Shown here in pieces: positions 43,808-53,116 of a stretch of DNA of 64,000 nt. The notes beneath the pieces were generated by a model, which searched no databases, was not told where the DNA came from, and saw only the letters and a program-made list of their open reading frames with translations. Position 1 is the first letter of the stretch, and every line of letters starts with the position of its first letter. The DNA comes from Sphingomonas oligophenolica (GTDB lineage Bacteria; Pseudomonadota; Alphaproteobacteria; Sphingomonadales; Sphingomonadaceae), in contig NZ_RCZK01000002.1 of assembly GCF_006438955.1 (NCBI RefSeq), positions 309,581 through 373,580 of the forward strand, written 5' to 3'. The position numbers and the translations under genes were made by a program.

Positions 43808-46204
43808 TTATGATGGGGCGAGCATGTCCCTCGCCGCGGCGGCGAGCTGCGCGACCGAAAAGGGTTTCGGCAGGAACGCGACCGCGTCGATGTCGATCGA
43901 TTTGCGCAACTGTTCTTCGGCATAGCCCGACATGAAGATCACCGGCAGGTCGGGATAGGCCTTGCGCACCTGGCGCACCATCGTCGGGCCGTCCATCATC
44001 GGCATGACGACGTCGCTGATCAGCAAGTCGGGCCGCCCGCTGGTTTCGAGTAGTTCGAGCGCGGCCTCGCCGTTTTCGGCGGTCAGAACGGTATAGCCCT
44101 GCCGCGTCAGCGCGCGTTCGGCCACCGCGCGGACCATGTCCTCGTCCTCGACCAGCAGGATCGTGCCGGTCCCCCACATGTCCGCGGGCTTGGCAGCGTG
44201 GCGAGGCGGCGCGGCGATTCGTACCGCCGCGCCCGAGGCGTGGACCGGGAAATAGATCGAGAACGTAGCGCCCTGGTCCGGCCCAGGCCCGGGCTTGCTG
44301 TCGGCGAAGATCCAGCCGCCCGATTGCTTGACGATGCCATAGACCGTCGACAAACCGAGGCCCGTACCCTTCCCGACCTCCTTGGTGGTGAAGAAGGGTT
44401 CGAAGATTTTGGGCAAAATGTCGGCGGGGATGCCGGTGCCGGTGTCGCTGACGACCAGTGCGGTATAGTCCGCGATCGGCAGGATGTCGGATTTCATCGC
44501 GCGCACCTCGGCGGCGCTGACCGACTTGGTCTGGATCGTCAGGATACCGCCGCGGGTCGGGTGCGCCGACAGCATCGCGTCGCGCGCATTGACCGCGAGG
44601 TTGACGACGACCTGTTCCAACTGCCCCGGGTCGGCGCGGATCGCGCCGAGCGCGCGACCGTGGTTGACGTCGAGCTTCACCGTCTCGCCCATCAGCCGCT
44701 TCAGCAAGTTCGATACCTCGGCGACGACATCGGGGAGCTGGAGGATTTGCGGGCGCAGCGTCTGCTGGCGGCTAAACGCGAGCAGCTGGCGGGTCAGGCT
44801 GGCGGCGCGATTCGAATTGATCCGGATCTGCTGGATATCGTCGTAATCGCTGTCGCCGGGCGAGTGGCGCATCATCATCAGGTCGCAATGCCCCATGATC
44901 GCGGTCAGGATGTTATTGAAATCATGCGCGACGCCGCCCGCGAGCTGGCCGACCGCCTGCATCTTGGTCGCCTGCGCCACCTCGCGCTTGAGGCGACTTT
45001 CCTCCGAATTGTCCTTGAGGCTGAGCAGGACCGATGCGTCGCCCAGACCCCGCGCGCCCGCGATCGTCAACGCGACGGGCTCTTCGGGATGGCCCTTTAG
45101 CCGCACCGCCATGTCGGTCGAATGCGTCGCACCGCCTGCGAACCGCCGGATCGCATCGCCGACCGCGGCCTTGTCCTCGCGCACGACGAGGTCGCCCGGA
45201 TACAGCGGCGGATTCGCGGGATCGACCGAGGCGGCGCGAACGAACGAATCGTTCATCTGCAGGAACCGCCCTTCGCGATCGACCAACGCCATCCCGAACG
45301 GCATCAGGCTGACCAGGCTGCGGACATGCGCCGATGCGCTCGCGCCGATCGCGGGGGCGGTGTCGGTATCGTCGAGCAGCGCGACCAGCACCGGCGAACG
45401 ATCCCCCTGCACCAACGGCATCTGGACGACGCGGAGCGGCGAGCCATCGAGCCCTTCGCGCTCGAACCGCACCAGCCCGCGGCTGTCGGTGATGAGCAGC
45501 CGCGCGAAATCATGGCCCGCGATCGGTTCATCGCCGACCAGCGCGCGCGCCGCGAGCACGCGGTTGCCCGCGCGAATCCGCCCGTCGCTCTCGACCAGCG
45601 CGGCCATGACGCCGGCGCTGCCCAGCCGATCGCCCGCCTCACCCGCGATCAGCTCGGCGGTGGTCTCGGCGAGATCCTGCTCCGCGACCGCGGCGAAGCG
45701 CCACACCAGCATGTCGGCATCCTCGCCCGCGCGCGCGACCTCGGCAATCAACCGCGCGGTGCCGGTGGAAAGGCCGGTCACGCTCGCGGACCCGTCGCGC
45801 CACGCGGTCCGCCCCGCCTGGCCGAGCGCGCCGATGCCCGCGTCCGACAGCGGCAGCCCGGGGGGCGTCGGAAACCCCGCGAACATCGCCTCATAGGCGT
45901 CGTTGGCGCAGACCAGCCGGCCCGCGCGGTCGGTCACCGCGACCGCATCCGCGCTGGCCTCCGCGATCGCGCGGGTAAAATCCCAGTCGATCTCGCGGTC
46001 CACGGGCTTGGGTTGCGGCGCGAGCGTCCGCCACGCGATGATCACCCCGCCGATTACGAGTCCCGCGGCGAGAAAGCTGGTGGCGAACACCAGGTTCCTG
46101 GCGACCAGCAGCACGAGCAGCGCGGCGACGAGGCTCGCCCCGCCAGCGGCCAGCGCCGCGACGCGGGTCGGGGTGAGCGACGATGGTAAGGGGTGCGAGG
46201 CCAT
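43808..46204 (-). CDS. cckA: Cell-cycle hybrid histidine kinase CckA
   Basis: A 798-residue membrane hybrid kinase. Two N-terminal helices (about residues 15-60) are followed by PAS-like segments (about 75-370, including MPFGMALVDREGRFLQMNDS). The HisKA domain has the phospho-His in GQLAGGVAHDFNNILTAIMG, continuing to TRQLLAFSRQQTLRPQ. HATPase_c motifs are VNLAVNARDAM and VSDTGTGIPADILPKIFEPF. The C-terminal receiver has Asp in DLLISDVVMPMMDG. The HisKA region and architecture are those of CckA, which drives CtrA phosphorylation through ChpT in alphaproteobacteria. The adjacent receiver gene is not CtrA. Confidence 0.9.
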   Translation of the reverse strand: MASHPLPSSLTPTRVAALAAGGASLVAALLVLLVARNLVFATSFLAAGLVIGGVIIAWRTLAPQPKPVDREIDWDFTRAIAEASADAVAVTDRAGRLVCANDAYEAMFAGFPTPPGLPLSDAGIGALGQAGRTAWRDGSASVTGLSTGTARLIAEVARAGEDADMLVWRFAAVAEQDLAETTAELIAGEAGDRLGSAGVMAALVESDGRIRAGNRVLAARALVGDEPIAGHDFARLLITDSRGLVRFEREGLDGSPLRVVQMPLVQGDRSPVLVALLDDTDTAPAIGASASAHVRSLVSLMPFGMALVDREGRFLQMNDSFVRAASVDPANPPLYPGDLVVREDKAAVGDAIRRFAGGATHSTDMAVRLKGHPEEPVALTIAGARGLGDASVLLSLKDNSEESRLKREVAQATKMQAVGQLAGGVAHDFNNILTAIMGHCDLMMMRHSPGDSDYDDIQQIRINSNRAASLTRQLLAFSRQQTLRPQILQLPDVVAEVSNLLKRLMGETVKLDVNHGRALGAIRADPGQLEQVVVNLAVNARDAMLSAHPTRGGILTIQTKSVSAAEVRAMKSDILPIADYTALVVSDTGTGIPADILPKIFEPFFTTKEVGKGTGLGLSTVYGIVKQSGGWIFADSKPGPGPDQGATFSIYFPVHASGAAVRIAAPPRHAAKPADMWGTGTILLVEDEDMVRAVAERALTRQGYTVLTAENGEAALELLETSGRPDLLISDVVMPMMDGPTMVRQVRKAYPDLPVIFMSGYAEEQLRKSIDIDAVAFLPKPFSVAQLAAAARDMLAPS

Positions 46205-46265
46205 GGCGTGTCTTCACGCCACGGAACGGGGGGCGTCAAGCGGTCATGATGACCCGCTGGTGATT

Positions 46266-46357
46266 GCCCTCACCCTTCTGCAGCTGCGCTGCTCCCTCCC
46301 TCTGCTGCCGGGCGAGAGAAGGGGCCCGCTGCCGAAGGCAGGGGGAAGGGTGAGGGC
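46266..46357. repeat. Inverted-repeat intergenic element, family B
   Basis: Perfect 13-bp ends (gccctcacccttc / gaagggtgagggc) enclose about 66 bp with inner palindromes (ctgctgccgggcgaga; ctgccgaaggcag). The whole can fold into a long hairpin. It lies between the start of cckA and the end of the first M13 gene. Similar ccctcaccctt elements occur in many alphaproteobacterial intergenic regions. Confidence 0.85.
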
Positions 46358-46367
46358 GACCCCTACC

Positions 46368-48428
46368 CTACCAGATCCGAACGCGCTGAGCGGGTGCCAG
46401 GACCAGCTTGCCGTCCGCCTTGGGCTTGAACGCCGCATACCAGGGATCGAGGTTGCGGACGACCCAGGTGCGCTGCTGCGACGGGCTGTGCGGATCGGTC
46501 AGCAGCCGCTGCTTGAGATTGGCCTCGCGATAATTGCGCCGCCACACCTGCGCCCAGCCGAGATAGAAGCGCTGGTCGCCGGTGAACCCGTCGATCACCG
46601 GCGCGAGCTTGCCATTGAGCGATTTCTTATAGGCATCGTATGCCACCGACAGCCCGGCGAGATCGGCGGAATTTTCGCCGAGCGTCAGCGCGCCCTTGAC
46701 GTGCATCCCAGGCAGCGGCTCGTACGCGTCATATTCGGCGACCAGTTTCTGCTCGCGCGCGTTGAAGTTCTTCACGTCCTGCGGGGTCCACCAATCGGCA
46801 AGCTGGCCGTGCGCATCGAACTTCGCGCCCTGGTCGTCGAAATGATGCGACAGCTCGTGGCCGATTACCGCGCCGATCCCGCCATAGTTGATCGCCGGGT
46901 CCGCCTTCGGATCGAAGAACGGCGGCTGGAGGATAGCGGCGGGGAACACGATCTCGACCATGCCGAAATTGGCATAGGCATTGATCGTCATCGGGGTCAT
47001 GCCCCATTCCCAGCGCTGCAGCGGCTTGCCGAGATGCGCGATATTATACGCATGCCGCCACTGCGACGCGCGCAGCTCGTTGCCGAACGCATCGCCCGCG
47101 ACGATATTCAGGTTCGAATAATCGCGCCAGCGGGTCGGATAGCCGATCTTAGGGGTGAACGCCGCGAGCTTCGCGTGCGCCTTCACCTTGGTCTCGGGCG
47201 CCATCCAGTCGAGCTTGTCGATCCGCGCGCCCATCGCGGCGATCACGTTCTTGACGAGCTGGTCCGCCGCCGCCTTCGTCTCGGGCGGGAAATATTGCGC
47301 GACGTAGATCTTGCTGACCTCGTCGGAGACCGCTCCCGACGTGAATCCCACCGCGCGCTTCCAGCGATCCTCCTGCTTGGGCGTGCCCGACAGCGTCGTG
47401 CCGTAAAAGGCGAACCGCTCGTTATCGAACGCGGTCGGCAGCACGTCGGCGAAATTGTCGAGGCTGCGGATCATCAGTTGATCCTGGAGGACCTGGATCG
47501 GCGCGTCGCCGATCAGCTTGGCGATCCCGGTGATCGCGCTCGGCTGGCCGACGATCACGCTATCGACCGGGGTGCCGATGTCCTTGAGGTAGGTGACGAA
47601 ATCGAACCCCGGCGCGGCCTGGACGAGATCGGCGACCGCGGTCTTGTTATAGGTCTTGGTCGCGTCGCGGCTGTCGATCCGGGTCCAGCTGACCTGCGCG
47701 ATCTGGGTCTCGAAATCGACCACCGCCTTGGCGCGCGCCTCGGCATCGGGTTCGCCCGCCAGCGTAAACATCTTGGCGATATGCGCCTGGTACGCCGCCT
47801 TTTCCTTGGCGTTCTTGGCGTCGAGATAATAGTCGCGATCGGGCATCCCGAGCCCCGATTGGCGCAGCCCGACCGCATAGATTTCGGGCTGTTTGGCGTC
47901 CTGGCCGACCCCGGTGCCGAAGGGCACGCCGACGCCGTTGCGATCCGCTTCAGCGACGATCGCAGCATAATTCGCCTTGGTCGCGCCCTTGATCGTCGCG
48001 AGCCAGGGCTTGATCGGATCGAGGCCCTTCGCGTCGATCGTCTTGGTGTCGAGATAGGTGGTGTACGCGGTGCCGATCTTGGTCCCGGTCGCCTGCTCCA
48101 GGATTTTGCGGGTCCGGTCGCGCGACAGATCGGCGAGCACGTCGAACGCGCCATAGCTCGATTTGTCCGCGGGGATCGCGGTATCCTTCGCCCAGGTGCC
48201 GTTGGTATAGCCGTAGAAATCGTCACCCGGCGCGACGGTTTTTTCCATACCCGCTTCGTCGAATCCCCATTTGCCGATCTGCGGCCCCGCCGCGGCGACG
48301 GGTTTGACCGGCCCGACCGCGACTTTCGCCGGTTTGGCGGTATTACTCGGTGCCAGTCGGCTCTGGGCGTGGACGATCCCGGCGGTGGCGGTGGCGGCCA
48401 GCAGGGTGGCGATGACGATGCGCTTCAT
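46368..48428 (-). CDS. M13 family zinc metallopeptidase (copy 1)
   Basis: A 686-residue exported neprilysin-like peptidase. A signal peptide (IVIATLLAATATAGIVHAQS) is followed by the M13 N-domain (GDDFYGYTNGTWAKDTAIPA) and the catalytic domain: substrate-binding NAYANF, zinc motif IGHELSHHFDDQGAKFD, third ligand Glu in ENSADLAGLSVAYDAY, and the C-terminal APAQRVRIW end. Such enzymes cut short peptides in the periplasm. It follows copy 2 by 67 bp on the same strand; the two share layout but differ in sequence. Confidence 0.94.
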   Translation of the reverse strand: MKRIVIATLLAATATAGIVHAQSRLAPSNTAKPAKVAVGPVKPVAAAGPQIGKWGFDEAGMEKTVAPGDDFYGYTNGTWAKDTAIPADKSSYGAFDVLADLSRDRTRKILEQATGTKIGTAYTTYLDTKTIDAKGLDPIKPWLATIKGATKANYAAIVAEADRNGVGVPFGTGVGQDAKQPEIYAVGLRQSGLGMPDRDYYLDAKNAKEKAAYQAHIAKMFTLAGEPDAEARAKAVVDFETQIAQVSWTRIDSRDATKTYNKTAVADLVQAAPGFDFVTYLKDIGTPVDSVIVGQPSAITGIAKLIGDAPIQVLQDQLMIRSLDNFADVLPTAFDNERFAFYGTTLSGTPKQEDRWKRAVGFTSGAVSDEVSKIYVAQYFPPETKAAADQLVKNVIAAMGARIDKLDWMAPETKVKAHAKLAAFTPKIGYPTRWRDYSNLNIVAGDAFGNELRASQWRHAYNIAHLGKPLQRWEWGMTPMTINAYANFGMVEIVFPAAILQPPFFDPKADPAINYGGIGAVIGHELSHHFDDQGAKFDAHGQLADWWTPQDVKNFNAREQKLVAEYDAYEPLPGMHVKGALTLGENSADLAGLSVAYDAYKKSLNGKLAPVIDGFTGDQRFYLGWAQVWRRNYREANLKQRLLTDPHSPSQQRTWVVRNLDPWYAAFKPKADGKLVLAPAQRVRIW

Positions 48429-48495
48429 GAGCGGCTCTCCTAAACGACAAGAAAAGAGCCGCCCGTCGTGATGACGGGCGGCTCGGGAAGCGATG

Positions 48496-50568
48496 TTACC
48501 AGATTTTGATGCGATCGGCGGGGGCGAGATAATAGGACTCGCCCGGCTTCACGTCGAACGCCTTGTACCAGGCGTCGAGGTTGCGGACGACATAGCCGCG
48601 ATACTGGCCCGGGGTGTGCGGATCGGTCGTGATCTGTTGGCGGATCGCGGCCTCGCGGCTCTTGGTCTGCCAGATCTGCCCGAAGCCCAGGAAGAAGCGC
48701 TGGTCGCCGGTGAAACCGTCGATCACCGGCGGGGTCTTGCCCTTGAGCGAGATATGATAGGCGTCGAGCGCGACGTTGACGCCCGCCAGATCGGCCATGT
48801 TCTCACCCAGCGTCAGCTCGCCGTTGACGTGGCCGCCCGGGATCGGTTCGTACGCGGCATATTGCTTGACGACCTTGTCGGTCAGCCCGGTGAAGCTGGT
48901 CACGTCCTGCGGCTGCCACCAATCCGAGAAATTGCCCTTGGGGTCGAACTTGCGGCCCTGGTCGTCGAAATGGTGCGACAGTTCATGCCCGATCACCGCA
49001 CCGATGCCGCCATAATTGACCGCGGGATCGGCGTTGGGATCGAAGAACGGCGGCTGGAGGATCGCGGCGGGGAAGACGACCTCGTTCATCACCGGGTTCG
49101 CATAAGCGTTGACGGTCTGCGGGGTCATGAACCATTCGCTGCGATCGACCGGCTTGCCGATCTTGGCGAGCTGGCGATTATATTCGAACATCCCGGCACG
49201 ATCCGCATTGCCCAGCACGTCGCCCTTGACGACGGTCAGCGCGCTATAGTCGCGAAACTTGTCGGGATAGCCGATCTTGGGGGTGAAGGCGGCGAGCTTG
49301 GCGCGTGCCTTTTCCTTGGTCTCGGGGGCCATCCACGTCAGCTTCTGGAGCCGGATATCCATCGCCGCGATCAGGTTGTGGACGAGCTCGTCGGCCTTGG
49401 CCTTCGCCTCGGGCGGGAAATATTTCTGGACATAGACCTGACCGACCGCCTCGCCGAGGCTGGCGTTGACCAGGCTGACGCCGCGCTTCCAGCGGTCGCG
49501 CAACTGCGGCGTGCCCGACAGCGCGGTGCCATAGAAGGCGAACTGGGTATCGACGAACGGCGCCGAGAGCAGCGGCGCCTTCGCACTGATGGTGTGAAAG
49601 GCGAGATATTCGCGCCACGTCGCCATTGGCGTCGCCGCGGCGATCTTGGCGATTCCGGTCAGCGCCGACGGCTGCGCGACGATCACCTGTGGCTGGCCGC
49701 CGAGCCGCTGTTCGGCGAGCAACGCCGGCCAATCGAACCCGGGCATCTTGGCGGCAAGGTCGCCGGTCGCCATCGGGTTGTAGGATTTTTCAACCTGGCG
49801 CTGTTCGGCGCGCGTCCACTGGACCTGCGCGATCTGCTTTTCGAGGTCGTAGATGCGCTGCGCCGAGCCTTGCGGATCGGGCTGCCCCGCCATCGTCATC
49901 ATCTTGGCGATGTAGGCGACGTATTTGGTGCGGGCTTCCTCGAACTTGGGATTGTCGACGAGGTAGTAATCGCGATCGGGCAGGCCGAGCCCACCCTGTC
50001 CGACATAAACGGTGTAGACTGTATTGTCCTTGAGATCCTGCTGGACCGCGGCACCGATCGGCATGTCGATGCCCGCGATCGTGCCGTCGGCGAACGCCTT
50101 GGCGAGATCGGCCTGGGTCTTCACCGCGGCGACCTTGGCGAGATACGGTGCGAGCGGCTTGGCACCCGCGGCGTCGATCGCGGCGGCATCCATGAAGCTG
50201 GCGTAGGTGACGCCGATCTTGTCGTTGATGCTGCCCGGCGCGTTCTGCTGGCTCGCGGCACCCTCGATCACCGCGCGGGTGCGGGTGTCGGACAGGTCGC
50301 GCAGGATCGCGAATCCGCCCCAGCTCGATTTATCGGCGGGGATTTCGGTGCGCGCGTCCCACTTGCCGTTGATATACTGGTAGAAATCGTTGCCCGGCTT
50401 GACCGAGGTGTCCATCGCGGACAGGTCGACCCCGAAATCGCCGAGCTGCGGCTTGCCAGAGGTCGCATCGACCGGCGCGGTCGCGGCGGGTTTGGTCGCG
50501 GTTTGGGCGTACACCGCGCCCGAAGCGGCGGTGGCGAGCAACAGGGCGGCGATAAACGATTTGCGCAT
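48496..50568 (-). CDS. M13 family zinc metallopeptidase (copy 2)
   Basis: A 690-residue paralogue with a signal peptide (SFIAALLLATAASGAVYAQT), the N-domain GNDFYQYINGKWDARTEIPA, NAYANPVMNEVVFPAAILQP, zinc motif IGHELSHHFDDQGRKFD, third Glu in ENMADLAGVNVALDAY, and C-terminal APADRIKIW. It is the upstream member of a tandem pair; 67 bp separate it from copy 1, so both are likely in one transcript from a promoter in the 50569-50625 gap or further up. The pair probably arose by duplication. Confidence 0.94.
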   Translation of the reverse strand: MRKSFIAALLLATAASGAVYAQTATKPAATAPVDATSGKPQLGDFGVDLSAMDTSVKPGNDFYQYINGKWDARTEIPADKSSWGGFAILRDLSDTRTRAVIEGAASQQNAPGSINDKIGVTYASFMDAAAIDAAGAKPLAPYLAKVAAVKTQADLAKAFADGTIAGIDMPIGAAVQQDLKDNTVYTVYVGQGGLGLPDRDYYLVDNPKFEEARTKYVAYIAKMMTMAGQPDPQGSAQRIYDLEKQIAQVQWTRAEQRQVEKSYNPMATGDLAAKMPGFDWPALLAEQRLGGQPQVIVAQPSALTGIAKIAAATPMATWREYLAFHTISAKAPLLSAPFVDTQFAFYGTALSGTPQLRDRWKRGVSLVNASLGEAVGQVYVQKYFPPEAKAKADELVHNLIAAMDIRLQKLTWMAPETKEKARAKLAAFTPKIGYPDKFRDYSALTVVKGDVLGNADRAGMFEYNRQLAKIGKPVDRSEWFMTPQTVNAYANPVMNEVVFPAAILQPPFFDPNADPAVNYGGIGAVIGHELSHHFDDQGRKFDPKGNFSDWWQPQDVTSFTGLTDKVVKQYAAYEPIPGGHVNGELTLGENMADLAGVNVALDAYHISLKGKTPPVIDGFTGDQRFFLGFGQIWQTKSREAAIRQQITTDPHTPGQYRGYVVRNLDAWYKAFDVKPGESYYLAPADRIKIW

Positions 50569-50625
50569 CGATGATCCTTGGGAAGAGAGTCGGATGCGCG
50601 TGTTGTACTCAACTGATACGCTGCG

Positions 50626-51195
50626 TCAAATCTCCATATTGCTGTGGCGGTTACGCCATTTGTGCGCGATCCGGAGCCGCCAACCCCAGCTCGAGACGGC
50701 ATAACCCAGCGCCGAGAGCACCACTGCCAGCACCAGCAGCCCGACGATCGTCGCCGGCCCACCCTGCGCGACCAGCCAATGGAGCCAGCCCTGATTGGCG
50801 ACGACGTTGCTCGCGATCGGCGTTCCCGGCAGCACGCGATCGACCCGCAGCAGCCAATGACCGATCTGGTACGCCCCCGCCATCAGCGGCACGAAGGTGA
50901 TCGGATTGTTGACCAGCGTCACCCCGACCGCGGTCGGCACGTTGGCACGGAAGGGCAGCGCAAGGCCTGCGGCGATCGCCATATGCGCGAACGGAAACAA
51001 TATGCCGCTGAAGATGCCGAGCGCCACGCCGCGCGGCACCGATCGCCGATTGAACCGCCATAGCGAGGGTACGAGGATCCGGTGCGCGACCGGGCGGAGC
51101 AGCCGGTTGCGCTCGATCGATTCGCGGGTCGGAATCGCGCGCCGCACCCAGGCCGGCAGACCCCGCCACAGGTCGGGCCGGGCGCGCGTCGCCAT
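50626..51195 (-). CDS. DUF2062 family membrane protein
   Basis: A 189-residue protein with two to three membrane helices. It has SVPRGVALGIFSGILFPFAH and NVPTAVGVTLVNNPITFVPL, the DUF2062 signature with its conserved NP. Function is unknown. Its ATG at 51195 overlaps the smpB stop by one base (TGATG), so the two are coupled. It ends just upstream of the first M13 gene's promoter gap. Confidence 0.87.
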   Translation of the reverse strand: MATRARPDLWRGLPAWVRRAIPTRESIERNRLLRPVAHRILVPSLWRFNRRSVPRGVALGIFSGILFPFAHMAIAAGLALPFRANVPTAVGVTLVNNPITFVPLMAGAYQIGHWLLRVDRVLPGTPIASNVVANQGWLHWLVAQGGPATIVGLLVLAVVLSALGYAVSSWGWRLRIAHKWRNRHSNMEI

Positions 51196-51677
51196 CAACC
51201 CCGGTCGCGCATGATGCGCGCGGCGTCGCGCTTCCACTCGCGCTCCTTGATCGCCTCGCGCTTGTCGTGATCCTTGCGCCCCTTGGCCAACGCCAGTTCC
51301 ACCTTCGCGCGCCCCTGCGAATTGAAATAGACCGACAACGGCACCAGCGTCATCCCCTGCCGCGCCACCGCGCCGTGGAGCTTGTTGATCTCGCGCTCGT
51401 GGAGCAGCAATTTGCGCGGGCGCTTGGCCTCGTGGTTGAAGCGGTTGCCGTGGCTGAATTCGGGGATGTTCGAATTGACCAGCCAGACCTGCTCGTCACG
51501 CACCTCGGCATAGCTTTCCGCGATCGATCCTTCGCCGAAGCGCAGGCTCTTCACCTCGGTGCCGACCAGCGCGATCCCCGCTTCGTAGACGGTGTCGATC
51601 GAATATTCGAACCGCGCGCGGCGATTCTCGGCGACGATCTTCTTCTTGTCGAAGGCGAGTGGTTTGGGACGCGACAT
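51195..51677 (-). CDS. smpB: SsrA-binding protein SmpB
   Basis: A 160-residue protein that delivers tmRNA to stalled ribosomes. Motifs are [60 protein letters not shown] and [20 protein letters not shown], with a basic C-terminal tail ([20 protein letters not shown]). Length is typical. It lies between the PepSY-like membrane gene and the DUF2062 gene. The tmRNA gene is not in the window. Confidence 0.97.
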   Translation of the reverse strand: MSRPKPLAFDKKKIVAENRRARFEYSIDTVYEAGIALVGTEVKSLRFGEGSIAESYAEVRDEQVWLVNSNIPEFSHGNRFNHEAKRPRKLLLHEREINKLHGAVARQGMTLVPLSVYFNSQGRAKVELALAKGRKDHDKREAIKEREWKRDAARIMRDRG

Positions 51678-51721
51678 GAACGCGGCGATGTAGGCGTTCC
51701 GGGCGGCGAGCGGAAGGGCGG

Positions 51722-52153
51722 TTAGACGAGCAGCAGCAACGGCGGCAGGACGATGCCGATTGCGAGCATGATCATCGACATCCGCCGCGTCGTGCGGTTC
51801 GCCAGGGCAATTGCGATGCCGAGTGCGGCCGACGCGATCAGCCCCGCCGACAACAGCAGCACGAATGCCTTGAGCGGGATCGGCGATGGCCCCTTGGCGA
51901 CCGGGGCTTCACGGGGGCGATCGGGGCTAGCCGCCGCCGCGGGCGCGGCAGGACGCGGCTTGCGGGGACGCGACAGCGTCTGTTTCTTGTGGATGTTCGC
52001 GATCGCGGTGATCCAGCCGGGGGGTGCGGGGTCGTCCTGCCACCCGATCGTCTGGATCGCGCCGCTGAACGCGAAGAAGATGATCGCGGGCGCCAGCAAC
52101 ATCCCGATATACAGGTGGTAGCGGCGCAGTTGCTGCATCGTCTTGGCGCGCAT
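51722..52153 (-). CDS. PepSY-associated-helix-like small membrane protein
   Basis: A 143-residue protein. One helix near the N-terminus ([20 protein letters not shown], resembling the PepSY-associated transmembrane start) is followed by a Pro/Ala/Arg-rich loop ([20 protein letters not shown]) and two C-terminal helices ([39 protein letters not shown]). The link to PepSY proteins is by N-terminal resemblance only. Its ATG directly follows the dapA stop, so it is cotranscribed with dapA. Confidence 0.72.
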   Translation of the reverse strand: MRAKTMQQLRRYHLYIGMLLAPAIIFFAFSGAIQTIGWQDDPAPPGWITAIANIHKKQTLSRPRKPRPAAPAAAASPDRPREAPVAKGPSPIPLKAFVLLLSAGLIASAALGIAIALANRTTRRMSMIMLAIGIVLPPLLLLV

Positions 52154-53038
52154 CTAGATCAATCCTGCGTGGGTCAGCGCGGCATCGACGACCCGGCAAG
52201 CCGCCTCGTTCGCGGGGGTCATCGGCAGCCGCAACCCGGCGGGAAAGCCGGGGCGGACGCGGGTCATCGCGTATTTGACCGGGCCGGGCGAGGCATCGGC
52301 GAACATCGCGTCGTGGAGCGGGTAAAGCCGATCGTGGAGGGTGAGCGCAGCGGCATAATCTCCCGAAGCGCACGCCGCCTGGAACTCGGCGCACAGCCGG
52401 GGCGCGACATTGGCGCTGACCGAGATGCACCCGGTGCCCCCCATCGCGTTGAACGCGAGCGCGAGGTCGTCGTTGCCCGACAGCTGGACGAACCCCGCCC
52501 CGCACCCGCTGCGCTGCTGCGACACCCGCGCGAGCGCGCCGCTGGCATCCTTCACCGCGATGAACACGTCGGGAAACGTCGTCACGATCCGCGCCATCGT
52601 CGCGGGCAGGATGTCGGTCACCGTCCGCCCCGGCACGTTGTAGAGCACGATCGGCAGCGGCGCGTCGGTCGCCAGCGCCGCGAAATGCTGGAAGATGCCC
52701 TCCTGGCTCGGGCGGTTGTAATAGGGGGGGACCATCAGCGCGGCGTCGGCACCGGCATCTTTGGCGCGGCGCAGGTTGTCCGCGGCGACGCGGGTGTCGT
52801 TCGACCCCGCCCCCGCCAGGATCGGCACGCGCCCCGCGGCCTGATCCACGCAGACCGCGACGATCCCGAAATGCTCCTCGGCGGTAAGCGTCGCGGCCTC
52901 GCCGGTAGTGCCGCAGGGGACGAGTCCTGCCGATCCCTGGTCGATCTGCCAGTCGATCAGCGCGCGATACGCGGCCTCGTCGAACGCGCCGTCGTCACCG
53001 AACGGTGTTACAAGCGCGGGGATCGAACCGGAAAACAT
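52154..53038 (-). CDS. dapA: 4-hydroxy-tetrahydrodipicolinate synthase
   Basis: A 294-residue aldolase that joins pyruvate and aspartate semialdehyde in the lysine/diaminopimelate pathway. MFSGSIPALVTPFGDDGAFD begins the barrel. The GTTGEAATLT pyruvate-binding loop is near residue 43, YYNRPSQEGIFQHF holds the catalytic Tyr, and Schiff-base Lys is in VFIAVKDASGALARV near 160. The ATG at 53038 is preferred over an in-frame start at 53122 that would overlap the divergent slt gene. AGGAG lies 11 bp upstream, rather far. Confidence 0.95.
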   Translation of the reverse strand: MFSGSIPALVTPFGDDGAFDEAAYRALIDWQIDQGSAGLVPCGTTGEAATLTAEEHFGIVAVCVDQAAGRVPILAGAGSNDTRVAADNLRRAKDAGADAALMVPPYYNRPSQEGIFQHFAALATDAPLPIVLYNVPGRTVTDILPATMARIVTTFPDVFIAVKDASGALARVSQQRSGCGAGFVQLSGNDDLALAFNAMGGTGCISVSANVAPRLCAEFQAACASGDYAAALTLHDRLYPLHDAMFADASPGPVKYAMTRVRPGFPAGLRLPMTPANEAACRVVDAALTHAGLI

Positions 53039-53082
53039 GGTATGGCGTGCTCCTGCCGCGACGAGAAATCTGATTTTGTTCA

Positions 53083-53114
53083 GGACAGATACGGGTTGAA
53101 TCCGTATCCTGTCC
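53083..53114. promoter_or_regulatory. Inverted repeat directly before the slt start codon
   Basis: ggacagatacgg (53083-53094) and ccgtatcctgtcc (53102-53114) are inverted copies with one bulged base and a 7-nt loop. The ATG of slt follows two bases later, and no clear ribosome-binding site is seen next to it. The repeat could be an operator in the dapA-slt divergent promoter region or an RNA hairpin controlling slt translation. Confidence 0.55.
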
Positions 53115-53116
53115 AC

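Noticed and set aside
45903..48443. 846-residue open frame antisense to cckA and the first M13 gene
   Set aside because: It spans two real genes on the other strand and reads as a shadow; the M13 zinc motif is on the minus strand.
48493..50574. 693-residue open frame antisense to the second M13 gene
   Set aside because: Exact antisense shadow of a gene with HExxH and third Glu.
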